A stretch of DNA of 64,000 bases from Antarctobacter aquimaris. GTDB taxonomy: Bacteria; Pseudomonadota; Alphaproteobacteria; Rhodobacterales; Rhodobacteraceae. Each line of letters starts with the position of its first letter. Within the stretch, counting starts at the first letter, position 1. The notes under the pieces were generated by a model that was given only the letters and a program-made list of their open reading frames with translations, was not told the origin of the DNA and ran no database searches. The position numbers and the translations under genes were made by a program. Of this stretch, positions 1 through 8,403 are shown in pieces. The stretch covers positions 62,001 to 126,000 of the forward strand of contig NZ_FXYF01000008.1 of NCBI RefSeq assembly GCF_900184945.1, written 5' to 3'.

Positions 1-2059
1 CGAAGCCCAGGATGAACAGGATGATCATCACGATGATGAAGGCTGTGCGCGCGTCTTCGAAGCTGCGCAGAAACTCCTGGATGTAGTGTTCCCCGCCGAA
101 GGAGATCACCACGAGGTTCAGCAGTTGCGACGCGATCAGGATGGTGAACACCATCGAGGTCACCTTGGCCGTCTCGCGCACCACCGGGGTCAGGACCCCC
201 GAACGGAACAGCACCCAGCAGCTGAACAGCAGCCCGAACAGGGCATAGAGCCAGCAGGCATAGGCAAAGAAGAAGGCGATCCAGCTTTCGAAACTGACCG
301 ACTCGGTGTTGATCCGCAGGTCAAAGTTGATGCCGGTCAGGATCATCAGGACGACGGCAAGCGTCGACCAGATGATGACCTTGGGCGACCGGTCCTCGTC
401 CGACAGCTTGCGGTAGGCGGCCAGCATGATGGCCCCTGCCGCCCCCAGCGCCGCGGCGGGCGTCGGGTTGGTGATGCCGCCCAGGATCGAGCCCAGCACC
501 GCGACGATCAGCACCAGCGGCGGGAACACCACGCGCAGCAGTTCGTTTTTCGACAGCCGGCCGAAGGCGTAGTAGCAGCCATAGACGCTGAGTGCCCAGG
601 GCAACGCCATCCACAGCACCGTCGCCATGGGCGACGTGGTGGGCCCCAGCAACAGGACGTCGACGGCAAGGCCCAGCAGCACACCGATCGCGCCGATCTG
701 CAACGGCAGCGGGCTGGACGAGGGCGACACGCCCCGCGCCACGGCCAGGATCAGGCCGAACATCACGGCGAGAATGCCGATCCCGGTCCCGATCGGGGCG
801 GCATTGGCGATGATCTCGGCGCGGGCGGCCTCGATCTGCTCGGGCGTCAGGCGCTGGCTCTGCACGACACCGCCCGAGGCGTCGATCTCCGCCTGTTCGG
901 CCAGCGCGGCATCCCATGCCGCCTGGCCGTGCAGGTCGATCATCGCCGCCTTGCACGAGTCCGAGACACTGGTGCGCAGCGAGGCCGAGGCGCCCTGGTC
1001 CGAAAAGCTGTCCACCCGCACGGTCTGGCTGCCCACCATGTTGACCTGCATCAGCAGCATCAACCCGGCGATCAGGCCGATCGGCACACCCAGGTACCAG
1101 GTGAACGCCTCGCCACGGGTGATCGGCTCGCCGCTCTGGCCGCCCAGTTCCACCGCCGGGGCCTTGGAGGGGTTCAGCATGGCGAAACCGAAGGCGTAGA
1201 TGGCGTAGAGCACGGCCAGCATGATTCCGGGCAGCAGTGCCGCCTGGAACAGCGTTCCGACCGAGACCACCGCCGGGCTTCCGAGGTAGGTCAGCGCGTC
1301 GGAACAGCCGGCCGCCTGGGCCCGGGCCTCCTGCGCGGAGGAGTAGAGGTCGCCCGCCAGCGTGCCCAGCAGGACGATCACGATCGAGGGCGGAATGATC
1401 TGCCCCAGCGTGCCCGACGCGGCGATCACGCCGGTCGCCAGTTCCGGCGAGTAGTTGTTGCGCAACATGGTGGGCAGGGCCAGCAGGCCCATGGTCACCA
1501 CCGTCGCGCCGACGATGCCGGTCGAGGCGGCAAGAAAGGCGCCCACGACGACGATCGACACGGCCAGGCCGCCCGGCAGCGGGCCGAAGACCCGCGCCAT
1601 GCTGGTCAAGAGGTCGTTGGCGATCTTGGAACGTTCCAGCACGATACCCATCAGGACGAACATCAGGACCGCCAGCAGCGTCTCGATGGACTGGCCCGCG
1701 ATCACGCGTTCGTTGATCCGGTTGGTGATGGCGGCCACCGTGCGCTTGAGCGCCTCTTCCCAGTTGCCGTCCGGAAAGATCGAGTCGGTCGCCATGCGTG
1801 GCAACTCGGGGTGGGTGAAGATCGAGATCGTCTTCTCGTTCACGCCGGTGGCCACGACAGCCAGGTATTCCGCCGAAGAGGTGTCCAGCGCCTGGTGGAT
1901 GAGGACGCCTGCGCTGTCGAGCGCGGCGATGATCCAGAAGGAAATGACCCCCGCGCCACCGATGGCAAAGGCCACCGGAAAGCCCGACAGGATCGCTGCA
2001 AAGAGCGTCAGAAAGACGATGATCAGGCCGATCTCGACGCCGTCAAGTCCGAATAGCAT
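1..2059 (-). CDS. dctM: TRAP transporter large permease, DctM-like (C-terminus cut by window edge)
   Basis: This is the membrane channel subunit of a tripartite ATP-independent periplasmic (TRAP) transporter, which couples an ion gradient to uptake of an organic acid delivered by the binding protein. Reading leftward from an ATG at 2059, at least 686 residues are visible before the edge. They form many hydrophobic helices, including a typical glycine-rich stretch (ASTGIVGATVVTMG) and IIPPSIV. At more than 680 residues it is longer than the usual 430 or so, because a hydrophilic loop and extra helices follow about residue 330. That size is common in the mannitol/chloroaromatic-type branch. The start lies 12 bases after the dctQ stop, behind AAGGGGCAGGA, so it is translated from the same transcript. 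Family assignment is firm; the substrate is inferred only. Confidence 0.93.
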   Translation of the reverse strand, partial: MLFGLDGVEIGLIIVFLTLFAAILSGFPVAFAIGGAGVISFWIIAALDSAGVLIHQALDTSSAEYLAVVATGVNEKTISIFTHPELPRMATDSIFPDGNWEEALKRTVAAITNRINERVIAGQSIETLLAVLMFVLMGIVLERSKIANDLLTSMARVFGPLPGGLAVSIVVVGAFLAASTGIVGATVVTMGLLALPTMLRNNYSPELATGVIAASGTLGQIIPPSIVIVLLGTLAGDLYSSAQEARAQAAGCSDALTYLGSPAVVSVGTLFQAALLPGIMLAVLYAIYAFGFAMLNPSKAPAVELGGQSGEPITRGEAFTWYLGVPIGLIAGLMLLMQVNMVGSQTVRVDSFSDQGASASLRTSVSDSCKAAMIDLHGQAAWDAALAEQAEIDASGGVVQSQRLTPEQIEAARAEIIANAAPIGTGIGILAVMFGLILAVARGVSPSSSPLPLQIGAIGVLLGLAVDVLLLGPTTSPMATVLWMALPWALSVYGCYYAFGRLSKNELLRVVFPPLVLIVAVLGSILGGITNPTPAAALGAAGAIMLAAYRKLSDEDRSPKVIIWSTLAVVLMILTGINFDLRINTESVSFESWIAFFFAYACWLYALFGLLFSCWVLFRSGVLTPVVRETAKVTSMVFTILIASQLLNLVVISFGGEHYIQEFLRSFEDARTAFIIVMIILFILGF

Positions 2060-2071
2060 ATGTCCTGCCCC

Positions 2072-3010
2072 TTAGAATTCTGCGTGGTCGTAGGGCTCTT
2101 CGCCCTGTTCGAGCACGTCCTTGTCCAGGTACTTGCCCTCCGACTCGGGTCCTTCCTTCCACTCCAGGTAGGAGCGGTAGAAGAAGGCCCAGGCCTGGAT
2201 GAAGATCAGGGCGACCATGATCACCATCAGGATCTTGAACAGGAAGTAGCCGGTGAAGCCGTTCGGGCTGAAACCGATGGTCTCGACGTTCCAGCGCAGC
2301 GCGCGCGCCTTCATCTCGAGCCGGTCCAGCTGGTCCGAGGGCGAAACGGGCGGCACGATCAGCGAACGCCACATGAAGAACCAGTTGTACAGCCAGATCA
2401 TCACCGCCAGCGGCAACATGAAGATCATGCAGCCGATCATGTCGATCATCCGCTTGGTGCGGAAGCTGACAGAGGCATAGATCAGGTCGACGCGCACGTG
2501 ACCGCCCTGGATGAAGGTGTAGGTCAGGCAGAGGCAGACCACCATCGCGTTGTACAGCTTCAGTTCCTCGGCATACCAGGAGATGTCGAACTGGATCGGC
2601 ACGCCGATGCCCAGCACGATGTCCGGCCGGGTAAAGATGCGCTGCATGAAGACGATGACCACCTGCTGGAGCACCATCAGCAGGCCGGCCCAGGCAAAGA
2701 AGCGCCCGATCCAGTTGCCGAAGAACTCCATGCCGATCACCATGTTCCACAGGAACTGGTTCTTCCACAGGCCCACGAGGAAGATCAGCAGGAAGGTGGT
2801 GAAACAGACAAAGAAGAACTCGGTCGATCCGCCGTAGTAGACGAACCGCATGATGGCGGTCTTGTCGCTCCAGTCGAGCCAGCTCGACCAGTGCCATATG
2901 GCGTAGCCGAGATTGTAGAATGCCAAGGCGATGTTGGTGAAGATCCAGAGGATCCCGTCGCCCATGGCGCTTAGGATCTGGCCGAAGCCCATCACGCCTG
3001 TCTCTTCCAT
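2072..3010 (-). CDS. dctQ: TRAP transporter small permease, DctQ-like, enlarged
   Basis: This is the small membrane subunit of the TRAP transporter. The protein has 312 residues and at least four strongly hydrophobic segments (about residues 45-65, 75-95, 140-165 and 185-205). It is much longer than the usual 160-190 residues, with a long N-terminal region and an acidic C-terminal tail ending DHAEF. I chose the ATG at 3010 because GGGGGACAGC stands directly upstream; an in-frame start 57 bases earlier has no such site. It lies between dctP and dctM on the same strand. Extended DctQ proteins of this kind accompany the long DctM of the mannitol/chloroaromatic-type TRAP family. Confidence 0.88.
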   Translation of the reverse strand: MEETGVMGFGQILSAMGDGILWIFTNIALAFYNLGYAIWHWSSWLDWSDKTAIMRFVYYGGSTEFFFVCFTTFLLIFLVGLWKNQFLWNMVIGMEFFGNWIGRFFAWAGLLMVLQQVVIVFMQRIFTRPDIVLGIGVPIQFDISWYAEELKLYNAMVVCLCLTYTFIQGGHVRVDLIYASVSFRTKRMIDMIGCMIFMLPLAVMIWLYNWFFMWRSLIVPPVSPSDQLDRLEMKARALRWNVETIGFSPNGFTGYFLFKILMVIMVALIFIQAWAFFYRSYLEWKEGPESEGKYLDKDVLEQGEEPYDHAEF

Positions 3011-3080
3011 GCTGTCCCCCGTTTGCCGCCTGCCACGGCCTTCAGTTCCGCAGCCCACTCCCGGCATGCGGTGAGGGGCC

Positions 3081-3120
3081 CCCGGTTAACGGGAGCCCCA
3101 TGGTTTTCAGGAAAACCGGG
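3081..3120 (-). terminator. Stem-loop between dctP and dctQ, possible processing or attenuation site
   Basis: A 7-base inverted repeat (CCCGGTT at 3081-3087 with AACCGGG at 3114-3120) encloses a second, alternative hairpin (GGTTTTC at 3102-3108 with GAAAACC at 3111-3117). It sits in the 112-base gap after the binding-protein gene. There is no U run, so this is not a classical terminator. A hairpin here could protect the dctP message and lower expression of the permease genes, as is common where a binding protein is needed in excess; that role is inference. Confidence 0.5.
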
Positions 3121-3122
3121 CC

Positions 3123-4208
3123 TCAGCCGCCCAGCACGCGCACGCGCTGCTCGACGTAGAAACCGTCCGACTTCTGGATCCACGAGGCCGAGGTGGCCAG
3201 CGAGGCTTCGAACGAGGTGCGGATCTTGGCGAACAGCTCGTCGCCCATGTTCTCGTCCATGACCTCGGCAGAGGCGCGGCCGAAGGCATCCCACACGTCG
3301 TCCGAGAATTGCAGGGTCTTGACGCCCTGTGCCTGGAGGCGCGCCAGCGCGGCACCGTTGTTGGCCAGCGTTTCGGCCAGCTGGAAGTGGGTGGTCGCCA
3401 TGGACGCGTAGCGCAGGATCGCCTGCTGCTGCGGGGTCAGGCTTTCCCAGACATCGAGGTTGACGTTGGCCGCCAGCGCCGAGCCCGGCTCGTGGAAACC
3501 GGCGGTGTAGTAGATCTTGGCCACTTCCTGGAAGCCCGCGCGTTCGTCGGCCATCGGGCCGACCCACTCGAGACCGTCGAGAGCGCCCGAGGACAGCGCC
3601 TGGTAGAGTTCGCCGCCGGGGATGTTCTGGACCGATGCGCCCAGCTTGCCCAGCACCTTGCCACCCAGGCCCGGCATCCGGAACTTGAGACCGTTGAAAT
3701 CGTCGGCCGAGCGGATTTCGTTGCGGAACCAGCCACCGGACTGCGACCCGGAGTTACCGGCCAGAAGGCCCTTCATGTTGAAGATCAGGCCCAGTTCGTC
3801 ATGCAGGGCTTCGCCGCCGCCATGATAGTACCAGTTGGTCACTTCCTGCGCGGTGCCGCCGAACGGCACGGCGGTAAAGTAGGCGTAGCCCGGGTGCTGG
3901 CCGATGAAGTAGTAGTCGGCCGAGTGGTACATGTCGGCCTGGCCGGACGACACGGCGTCAAAGACTTCGAGCGCACCCACCAGTTCGCCCGGGGCCTTCT
4001 TGTCGATGGTCAGCATGCCATCGGACAGTTCGCTCACGAATTTTTCGAGGTAGCTTGCGGCGTCATCCAGCACGGCAAAGCCGCGCGGCCACGAGGTGAC
4101 CATGGTGAGGGCCCGCTTGCCCTGCGCATAGGCCGGAGCGGCCAGCGTCGAGGCAGCGGCGGCGCCTGCACCCAGAGTCGTGTTACGAAGGAATGAGCGA
4201 CGATCCAT
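3123..4208 (-). CDS. TRAP transporter substrate-binding protein, TakP-like (DctP family)
   Basis: This periplasmic solute receptor captures an organic acid and delivers it to DctQM. The 361-residue protein begins MDRRSFLRNT and continues with an Ala-rich stretch ending AYAQ, which is a twin-arginine signal peptide. Three ligand positions known from the 2-oxo acid receptor TakP are present: Gln156 in GSQSGGWF, the carboxylate-binding Arg177 in GLKFRMPG, and Glu214/Trp215 in LEWVGP. The ATG at 4208 follows GGGAGGATTTTT. A carboxylate ligand, perhaps a 2-oxo acid, is therefore likely, but overall similarity to TakP looks moderate and the exact ligand is open. The 177-base gap upstream, towards the LysR gene, probably carries the operon promoter; I could not place it with confidence. 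Confidence 0.9.
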   Translation of the reverse strand: MDRRSFLRNTTLGAGAAAASTLAAPAYAQGKRALTMVTSWPRGFAVLDDAASYLEKFVSELSDGMLTIDKKAPGELVGALEVFDAVSSGQADMYHSADYYFIGQHPGYAYFTAVPFGGTAQEVTNWYYHGGGEALHDELGLIFNMKGLLAGNSGSQSGGWFRNEIRSADDFNGLKFRMPGLGGKVLGKLGASVQNIPGGELYQALSSGALDGLEWVGPMADERAGFQEVAKIYYTAGFHEPGSALAANVNLDVWESLTPQQQAILRYASMATTHFQLAETLANNGAALARLQAQGVKTLQFSDDVWDAFGRASAEVMDENMGDELFAKIRTSFEASLATSASWIQKSDGFYVEQRVRVLGG

Positions 4209-4385
4209 AAAAATCCTCCCAGATTTGCTTCTGCGCGTGGCTCCCCACCTCGCGCGGATCGGGTTTGAGTGGGCGCACACTAGGATGTGCTTTTGCGCGA
4301 AGAAATACCCATTGCTACGGAGTTGGGCAGAAAAATTGACCAATACGCCGCCGGATTCCCCGGGGCCGCGGCGTCTGCCGCCACG

Positions 4386-5255
4386 TCACCCCTTCTGCGA
4401 GCGTCCGGCCGCGTCGCAGAGCCAATCGTAGACGATCCGACGTGCGGGGCTGTGCAGGTCCTCGCGCGGGCAAAGTGCCCAATAGCCGGCCCTTGTTTCC
4501 AGCACCCCCGGCACCGCCGGAACCAGGCGTCCAAGCGCGAGGTCGCGCGCCACCATGAAGCGGCTGGCCAGCGCCACCCCCTGCCCCGCCTGCGCCGCCT
4601 CGATCGCCAGGGTGATCTGGCTGAACCGTGGCCCGGGCAGCCGCCCGGCCGGGCGCTGCCCCGTCACCTGTTCCAGGAAGTCCGGCCACAGGTCCAGCGA
4701 ATCGTGCAGCAGGCTGCGCCCCTCCAGGCCGTGGCCCGGCAGGTCCGGCGCGCAGACCGCCATCATCGCCCCGTCGAACAGCTTGCGCTGTTCCAGCCCG
4801 GCCAGCGCGCGCGGCGCCCCGTAGCGGACCACGATATCGACGCCGTCGGCGCGGAACTGCGACAGCTTTTCTGTCGCCATGACCCTCAGGTCGATGTCCG
4901 GGTGCCGCGCGGTGAAATCCGGCATGTTGGGGATCAGCCACTTGGACGCCAGGCTGGGCGTGACCGAGATCGTGACCCCCTGCGCCCCCGGGCGCAGCGC
5001 CTCGGTGGCCTGTTCCAGCCGGCGAAAGGCTTCGGCGACCTCGGCGTGATACCGGCGGCCCGCTTCGGTCAGGTGCAGCCCCCGCGCGTGCCGGTCGAAC
5101 AGTCGCAGGTTCAGCCGGGTTTCCAGCCCTCGGACGTGCTGCGCCACGGCGCCCTGGGTGACGCGCAACTCCTGCGCCGCCCCGGCAAAGCTCAGGTGGC
5201 GGCCGGCAGCGTCGAAGGCGCGCAGGGCATTCAGCGGCGGCAAAGGCTCAGTCAA
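4386..5255 (-). CDS. LysR family transcriptional regulator (GcvA-like)
   Basis: This 289-residue regulator has an N-terminal winged helix-turn-helix (about residues 8-66; LNALRAFDAAGRHLSFAGAA then RVTQGAVAQHVRGLE) and a C-terminal effector-binding domain from about residue 90. The overall pattern (PPLNALRAF near the N-terminus, SLASKWLIP in the effector domain) is that of the GcvA subgroup. The start appears to be TTG at 5255, preceded by GTAGGAAACCTA; no ATG or GTG fits. It is divergent from the SDR gene at 5349 and upstream of, and co-oriented with, the TRAP genes, so it could control either side. LysR proteins usually bind in the shared divergent region and regulate the opposite gene. Confidence 0.9.
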   Translation of the reverse strand: MTEPLPPLNALRAFDAAGRHLSFAGAAQELRVTQGAVAQHVRGLETRLNLRLFDRHARGLHLTEAGRRYHAEVAEAFRRLEQATEALRPGAQGVTISVTPSLASKWLIPNMPDFTARHPDIDLRVMATEKLSQFRADGVDIVVRYGAPRALAGLEQRKLFDGAMMAVCAPDLPGHGLEGRSLLHDSLDLWPDFLEQVTGQRPAGRLPGPRFSQITLAIEAAQAGQGVALASRFMVARDLALGRLVPAVPGVLETRAGYWALCPREDLHSPARRIVYDWLCDAAGRSQKG

Positions 5256-5259
5256 TAGG

Positions 5260-5362
5260 TTTCCTACAGTGTTGCGGCAGCGGTTCTGGCCTGTTCGATG
5301 GGGCCATTGCGAATTATACATGCTGCAACACGCTGAGGAGCAGAAGAAATGACTGTAGGAAA
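5260..5362. promoter_or_regulatory. Divergent control region with nested perfect inverted repeats
   Basis: Two perfect inverted repeats are nested in the region between the LysR gene and the SDR gene. The outer pair is TTTCCTACAGT at 5260-5270 with ACTGTAGGAAA at 5352-5362. The inner pair is GTGTTGC at 5269-5275 with GCAACAC at 5325-5331. The outer left arm overlaps the ribosome-binding sequence of the LysR gene, and the outer right arm begins directly after the ATG of the SDR. A role as a LysR operator or looping site is inference. Confidence 0.5.
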
Positions 5363-6053
5363 AGTGGCCCTGATCACCGCCGGCGGCAGCGGCATGGGCG
5401 CCGGCGCGGCGCGGCGACTGGCCCGTGACGGCTTTGCCGTGGGGGTGCTGTCCTCCTCCGGCAAGGGCGAGGCGCTGGGAACGGAACTGGGCGGCTTTGG
5501 CGTCACCGGCTCCAACCTCGACCCTGAGGCGCTGGCCGCGCTGGTCGACGGGGCGATGTCGCGCTGGCGGCGGATCGACGTTCTGGTGAACTCGGCCGGA
5601 CACGGGCCAAAGGGCGACGTGTTGCAGATCTCCGACGAGGACTGGCACAAGGGGATGGAGGTCTACCTGATGAACGTGATCCGGCCCACCCGACTGGTCA
5701 CGCCGATCATGCAGCGGCAAGGCACAGGCAGCATCGTCAACATCTCGACCTTCGCCACCTTCGAACCGGACCCGCTGTTTCCCACCTCCGGCGTGTTCCG
5801 CGCCGGGCTGGCCGCCTTCACCAAGCTCTACGCCGACCGCCACGCGCCGGACGGGGTGCGGATGAACAACGTCTGCCCCGGCTTCATCGACAGCCTGCCC
5901 GAGACCGAGGACCGCCGCAGCCGCATCCCGATGGGGCGCTACGGTACGGTGGACGAGGTGACGGGGCTGATCGCGCTGCTGGCGTCGGACGACGGAGCCT
6001 ACATCACCGGGCAGAACCTGCGCGTCGACGGAGGGCTGACCCGTGCTGTCTGA
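5349..6053 (+). CDS. Short-chain dehydrogenase/reductase-like protein with substituted catalytic residues
   Basis: This is a 234-residue Rossmann-fold protein of the SDR superfamily. The cofactor loop TAGGSGMGAG (residues 10-19) and the NSAG motif (81-84) are intact, and Asn109 of the catalytic tetrad is present. The active-site Ser-Tyr-Lys positions, however, align with Thr134, Ser147 and Arg151 (ISTF and SGVFRAG in place of ISS and YxxxK). It may therefore bind NAD(P)H without classical SDR catalysis, or use another mechanism. GAGGAG at 5335-5340 supports the ATG at 5349. It is divergent from the LysR gene and runs into the next ORF by 11 bases. The substrate is unknown. Confidence 0.88.
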   Translation: MTVGKVALITAGGSGMGAGAARRLARDGFAVGVLSSSGKGEALGTELGGFGVTGSNLDPEALAALVDGAMSRWRRIDVLVNSAGHGPKGDVLQISDEDWHKGMEVYLMNVIRPTRLVTPIMQRQGTGSIVNISTFATFEPDPLFPTSGVFRAGLAAFTKLYADRHAPDGVRMNNVCPGFIDSLPETEDRRSRIPMGRYGTVDEVTGLIALLASDDGAYITGQNLRVDGGLTRAV

Positions 6054-6288
6054 CATCGCCGTTTCCCGCATATCCAAGGTCGATGCCGTGAAATGGGGGG
6101 CCTCTATCGCCCAGATCGGCGGCTACGCGGCCACCGGGCTTGGCCATGCCTCGCTGGCGATCCCGCTGTTCCTGGTCGGGGTCGGCGGCTGGCTGGCGGT
6201 GGGCCTGGCCTGGCGCGACCGGGCGATCGTGCTGATCCACCTGGTGGCGCTGGCGGCGATGATCACAGGTCTGGTGTCCCGGAACTGA
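6043..6288 (+). CDS. Small membrane protein of unknown function
   Basis: The predicted product has 81 residues with two hydrophobic segments (about 38-55 and 60-77) separated by a short WRDR loop, suggesting a two-helix hairpin in the inner membrane. The GTG start at 6043 lies inside the end of the SDR gene, 8 bases after GGAGGG, so it is probably translationally coupled to it. I do not recognise the family. Codon third positions are G/C-rich as in its neighbours, which supports a real gene. Confidence 0.7.
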   Translation: MLSDIAVSRISKVDAVKWGASIAQIGGYAATGLGHASLAIPLFLVGVGGWLAVGLAWRDRAIVLIHLVALAAMITGLVSRN

Positions 6289-6327
6289 GGCTTTCCAAGG
6301 TCGCGCCACTCTGCTTTCCTGCGCGCC

Positions 6328-7746
6328 ATGCGCCGTCCAGTCGTCCGACTTCGTCCGACCTACCGCCAGAAGCTGCTGCTTCTGGCGGCGGTGCCGCTGG
6401 TGCTGGCGGTGTCGGCCATCGCCCTGCTGGTGGCCGAACAGTCGCGCGCGCTGGCCAACCAGGAAATCCGCCAGCTGGAAACCCAGCTGATCGAGGCCAA
6501 GAAGCGCGAGCTGCGCAACTACGTGACGCAGGCGCGCAACGGCTTCTACTTTGTCTACGGCTCGGCCGCGCCCGACGATGCCGCCGCCAAGCAGCAGGTC
6601 ATGCAGATCCTCGCGGCGATGATCTACGGCGACGAAGGCTTCTTCTTCGTCTACGACTACGAGGGCAACAACCTCGTCTCGCCGCGCCAGACCGAGATGA
6701 TCAACGGCAACTGGTGGGACCTTCAGGACGGCGAAGGCACTTATGTGGTGCGCGAATTCATCGCGACGGCGCGGCAGGGCGCGGGCTACGTGGAACACCT
6801 GTGGACGAAACCCTCGACCGGCGAAGAGGCGCGGATGATCACCTATGTCACCTCCTTCCCGTCGTGGCGCTGGGCGGTGGGCACCGGGGTGTTCATCGAC
6901 GACATCCTGACCAGCGTCGCCGCCACCCGCGCCGAGGTCGAGGTCAAGGTGCAACGCACCTTCCTCTATATCGGCGCGATCACCCTGATCGCCCTGCTGG
7001 GCGTTTTCGCCTCCGGGCTCGTGCTCAACATCCGCGAACGGCGGCTGGCCGACGCCAAGCTGCGCGAACTGACCCAGCGCGTGCTGGACGCCCAGGAAGA
7101 AGAGCGCGGCCGCGTCGCGCGCGAGCTGCACGATGGCATCAGCCAGATCCTCGTGGGGGTGAAATACGCGCTCGACATCGCCCGGCGGCGCGTCGCCAGC
7201 GGCGACCCGCGCGCCGCCGAGACGCTGGAAAAGGGCGCCAACAACCTCGGCACCGCGATCCAGGAGGTGCGCCGCATCAGTCGCGACCTGCGCCCCGGCG
7301 TGCTGGACGACCTGGGCCTGGGCCCCGCCATCCGCGCCCTGGCCGATGATTTCCGCACCCGCACCGGCATCGAGACCGAGTTCACTACCGTCGTGTTCCG
7401 CAACCGGCTGGATCAGGACAGCAAGATCGCGCTCTACCGCATCGCCCAGGAGGCGCTGACCAACGTCGAACGGCACGCCGGGGCCAGCCGGGTCAGCATC
7501 GACCTGCGCGGCCATCGCGCCGGCGCGACCCTGCGCGTCACCGACAACGGCAAGGGCCTGCCCGAAAGCGGCCGCACCGCAACCGGGATCGGGCTGCGCA
7601 ACATGCAGGAACGCATGGACCAGCTGGGCGGCACGCTGCGCATCTTGTCCTCGTCCGATGGCACGACTATCGAGGCACAGGTGCCGCTGTCACATCTGCT
7701 GCCCCCCGGAGAAGGCACCGTCCAGCAAACGAGAGCCCGCGCATGA
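6328..7746 (+). CDS. Sensor histidine kinase with periplasmic Cache domain (NarL-type partner)
   Basis: This is a 472-residue membrane sensor kinase. Transmembrane helices at about residues 15-36 and 213-234 flank a periplasmic Cache domain containing GDEGFFFVYD and SFPSWRWAVGTG; such domains usually bind small carboxylates or amino acids. The cytoplasmic part has a HisKA_3 dimerisation domain with the phosphorylated His268 in RELHDGISQ, and an HATPase with DNGKG and TGIGLRNM. It overlaps the response regulator by 4 bases (ATGA). Kinases of this class often control carboxylate TRAP transporters, so the nearby TRAP genes are a reasonable target; that is inference from location. Confidence 0.93.
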   Translation: MRRPVVRLRPTYRQKLLLLAAVPLVLAVSAIALLVAEQSRALANQEIRQLETQLIEAKKRELRNYVTQARNGFYFVYGSAAPDDAAAKQQVMQILAAMIYGDEGFFFVYDYEGNNLVSPRQTEMINGNWWDLQDGEGTYVVREFIATARQGAGYVEHLWTKPSTGEEARMITYVTSFPSWRWAVGTGVFIDDILTSVAATRAEVEVKVQRTFLYIGAITLIALLGVFASGLVLNIRERRLADAKLRELTQRVLDAQEEERGRVARELHDGISQILVGVKYALDIARRRVASGDPRAAETLEKGANNLGTAIQEVRRISRDLRPGVLDDLGLGPAIRALADDFRTRTGIETEFTTVVFRNRLDQDSKIALYRIAQEALTNVERHAGASRVSIDLRGHRAGATLRVTDNGKGLPESGRTATGIGLRNMQERMDQLGGTLRILSSSDGTTIEAQVPLSHLLPPGEGTVQQTRARA

Positions 7747-8384
7747 CAGAAACCACTCGTGTCGTCGTTGTCGATGATCACCCGCTTGTCGCCGAGGGGA
7801 TCGAGGCCATCCTTGACAGCTTTGACGACATCACCGTGATCGCCACGCTGGCGGACGGGCAGGCCATGATCGACCGGCTGGACGAGTTGGACCCCGATGT
7901 CATCCTGATGGACCTCAACATGCCGGGGCTGGGCGGGCTGTCCGCCACCGAGATGATCCTGGAACGGCGGCCCGAGACGCGCATCCTGGTGTTGTCGATG
8001 CACGACACGCCGGAATACATCTCGACCGCGCTCAGCCATGGCGCGCGCGGCTACGTGCTCAAGGACGTGCCCACCGAGGAGATCAAGCGCGCCATCGACA
8101 CCGTCATGGCGGGCGAACGTTACCTGTGCACCGGGGCCGAAGGCGCGCTGGCCCCCAACGGGCAGGAGCGGGAACAGCTGACCAACCGCGAACAGATGGT
8201 GCTGCTGCAACTGGCGCAGGGCAAATCGAACAAGGAAGTGGCCGAGGCGCTGGACATCTCGGTCCGCACGGTCGAAACGCACCGCAAGAACATCCGGCGG
8301 AAGCTGGGCGTCAGCAGCACCGCCGCGCTGATGCGCTACGCGCTGGAACACGGCGTGTTGCAGGGCACGGGCAGCCGGTTCTGA
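7743..8384 (+). CDS. LuxR/NarL-family response regulator
   Basis: This 213-residue DNA-binding response regulator is the partner of the preceding Cache histidine kinase. The receiver domain (about 5-120) has acidic residues DD11-12, the phosphoacceptor Asp57 in ILMDLNMPG, and the conserved Lys in GYVLKD. The C-terminal LuxR-type helix-turn-helix starts at LTNREQMVLL and includes SNKEVAEALDISVRTVETHRKN in pattern. The ATG at 7743 overlaps the kinase stop codon, so the two are translationally coupled. It would act as a phosphorylation-dependent activator. Its target genes are not shown by the sequence. Confidence 0.94.
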   Translation: MTETTRVVVVDDHPLVAEGIEAILDSFDDITVIATLADGQAMIDRLDELDPDVILMDLNMPGLGGLSATEMILERRPETRILVLSMHDTPEYISTALSHGARGYVLKDVPTEEIKRAIDTVMAGERYLCTGAEGALAPNGQEREQLTNREQMVLLQLAQGKSNKEVAEALDISVRTVETHRKNIRRKLGVSSTAALMRYALEHGVLQGTGSRF

Positions 8385-8403
8385 CCGGGGCCACCCACCG
8401 GTT

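Noticed and set aside
86-2056. A plus-strand frame of 656 codons opposite the TRAP large permease
   Set aside because: Low-complexity shadow; the minus-strand frame encodes a clear DctM protein running off the window.
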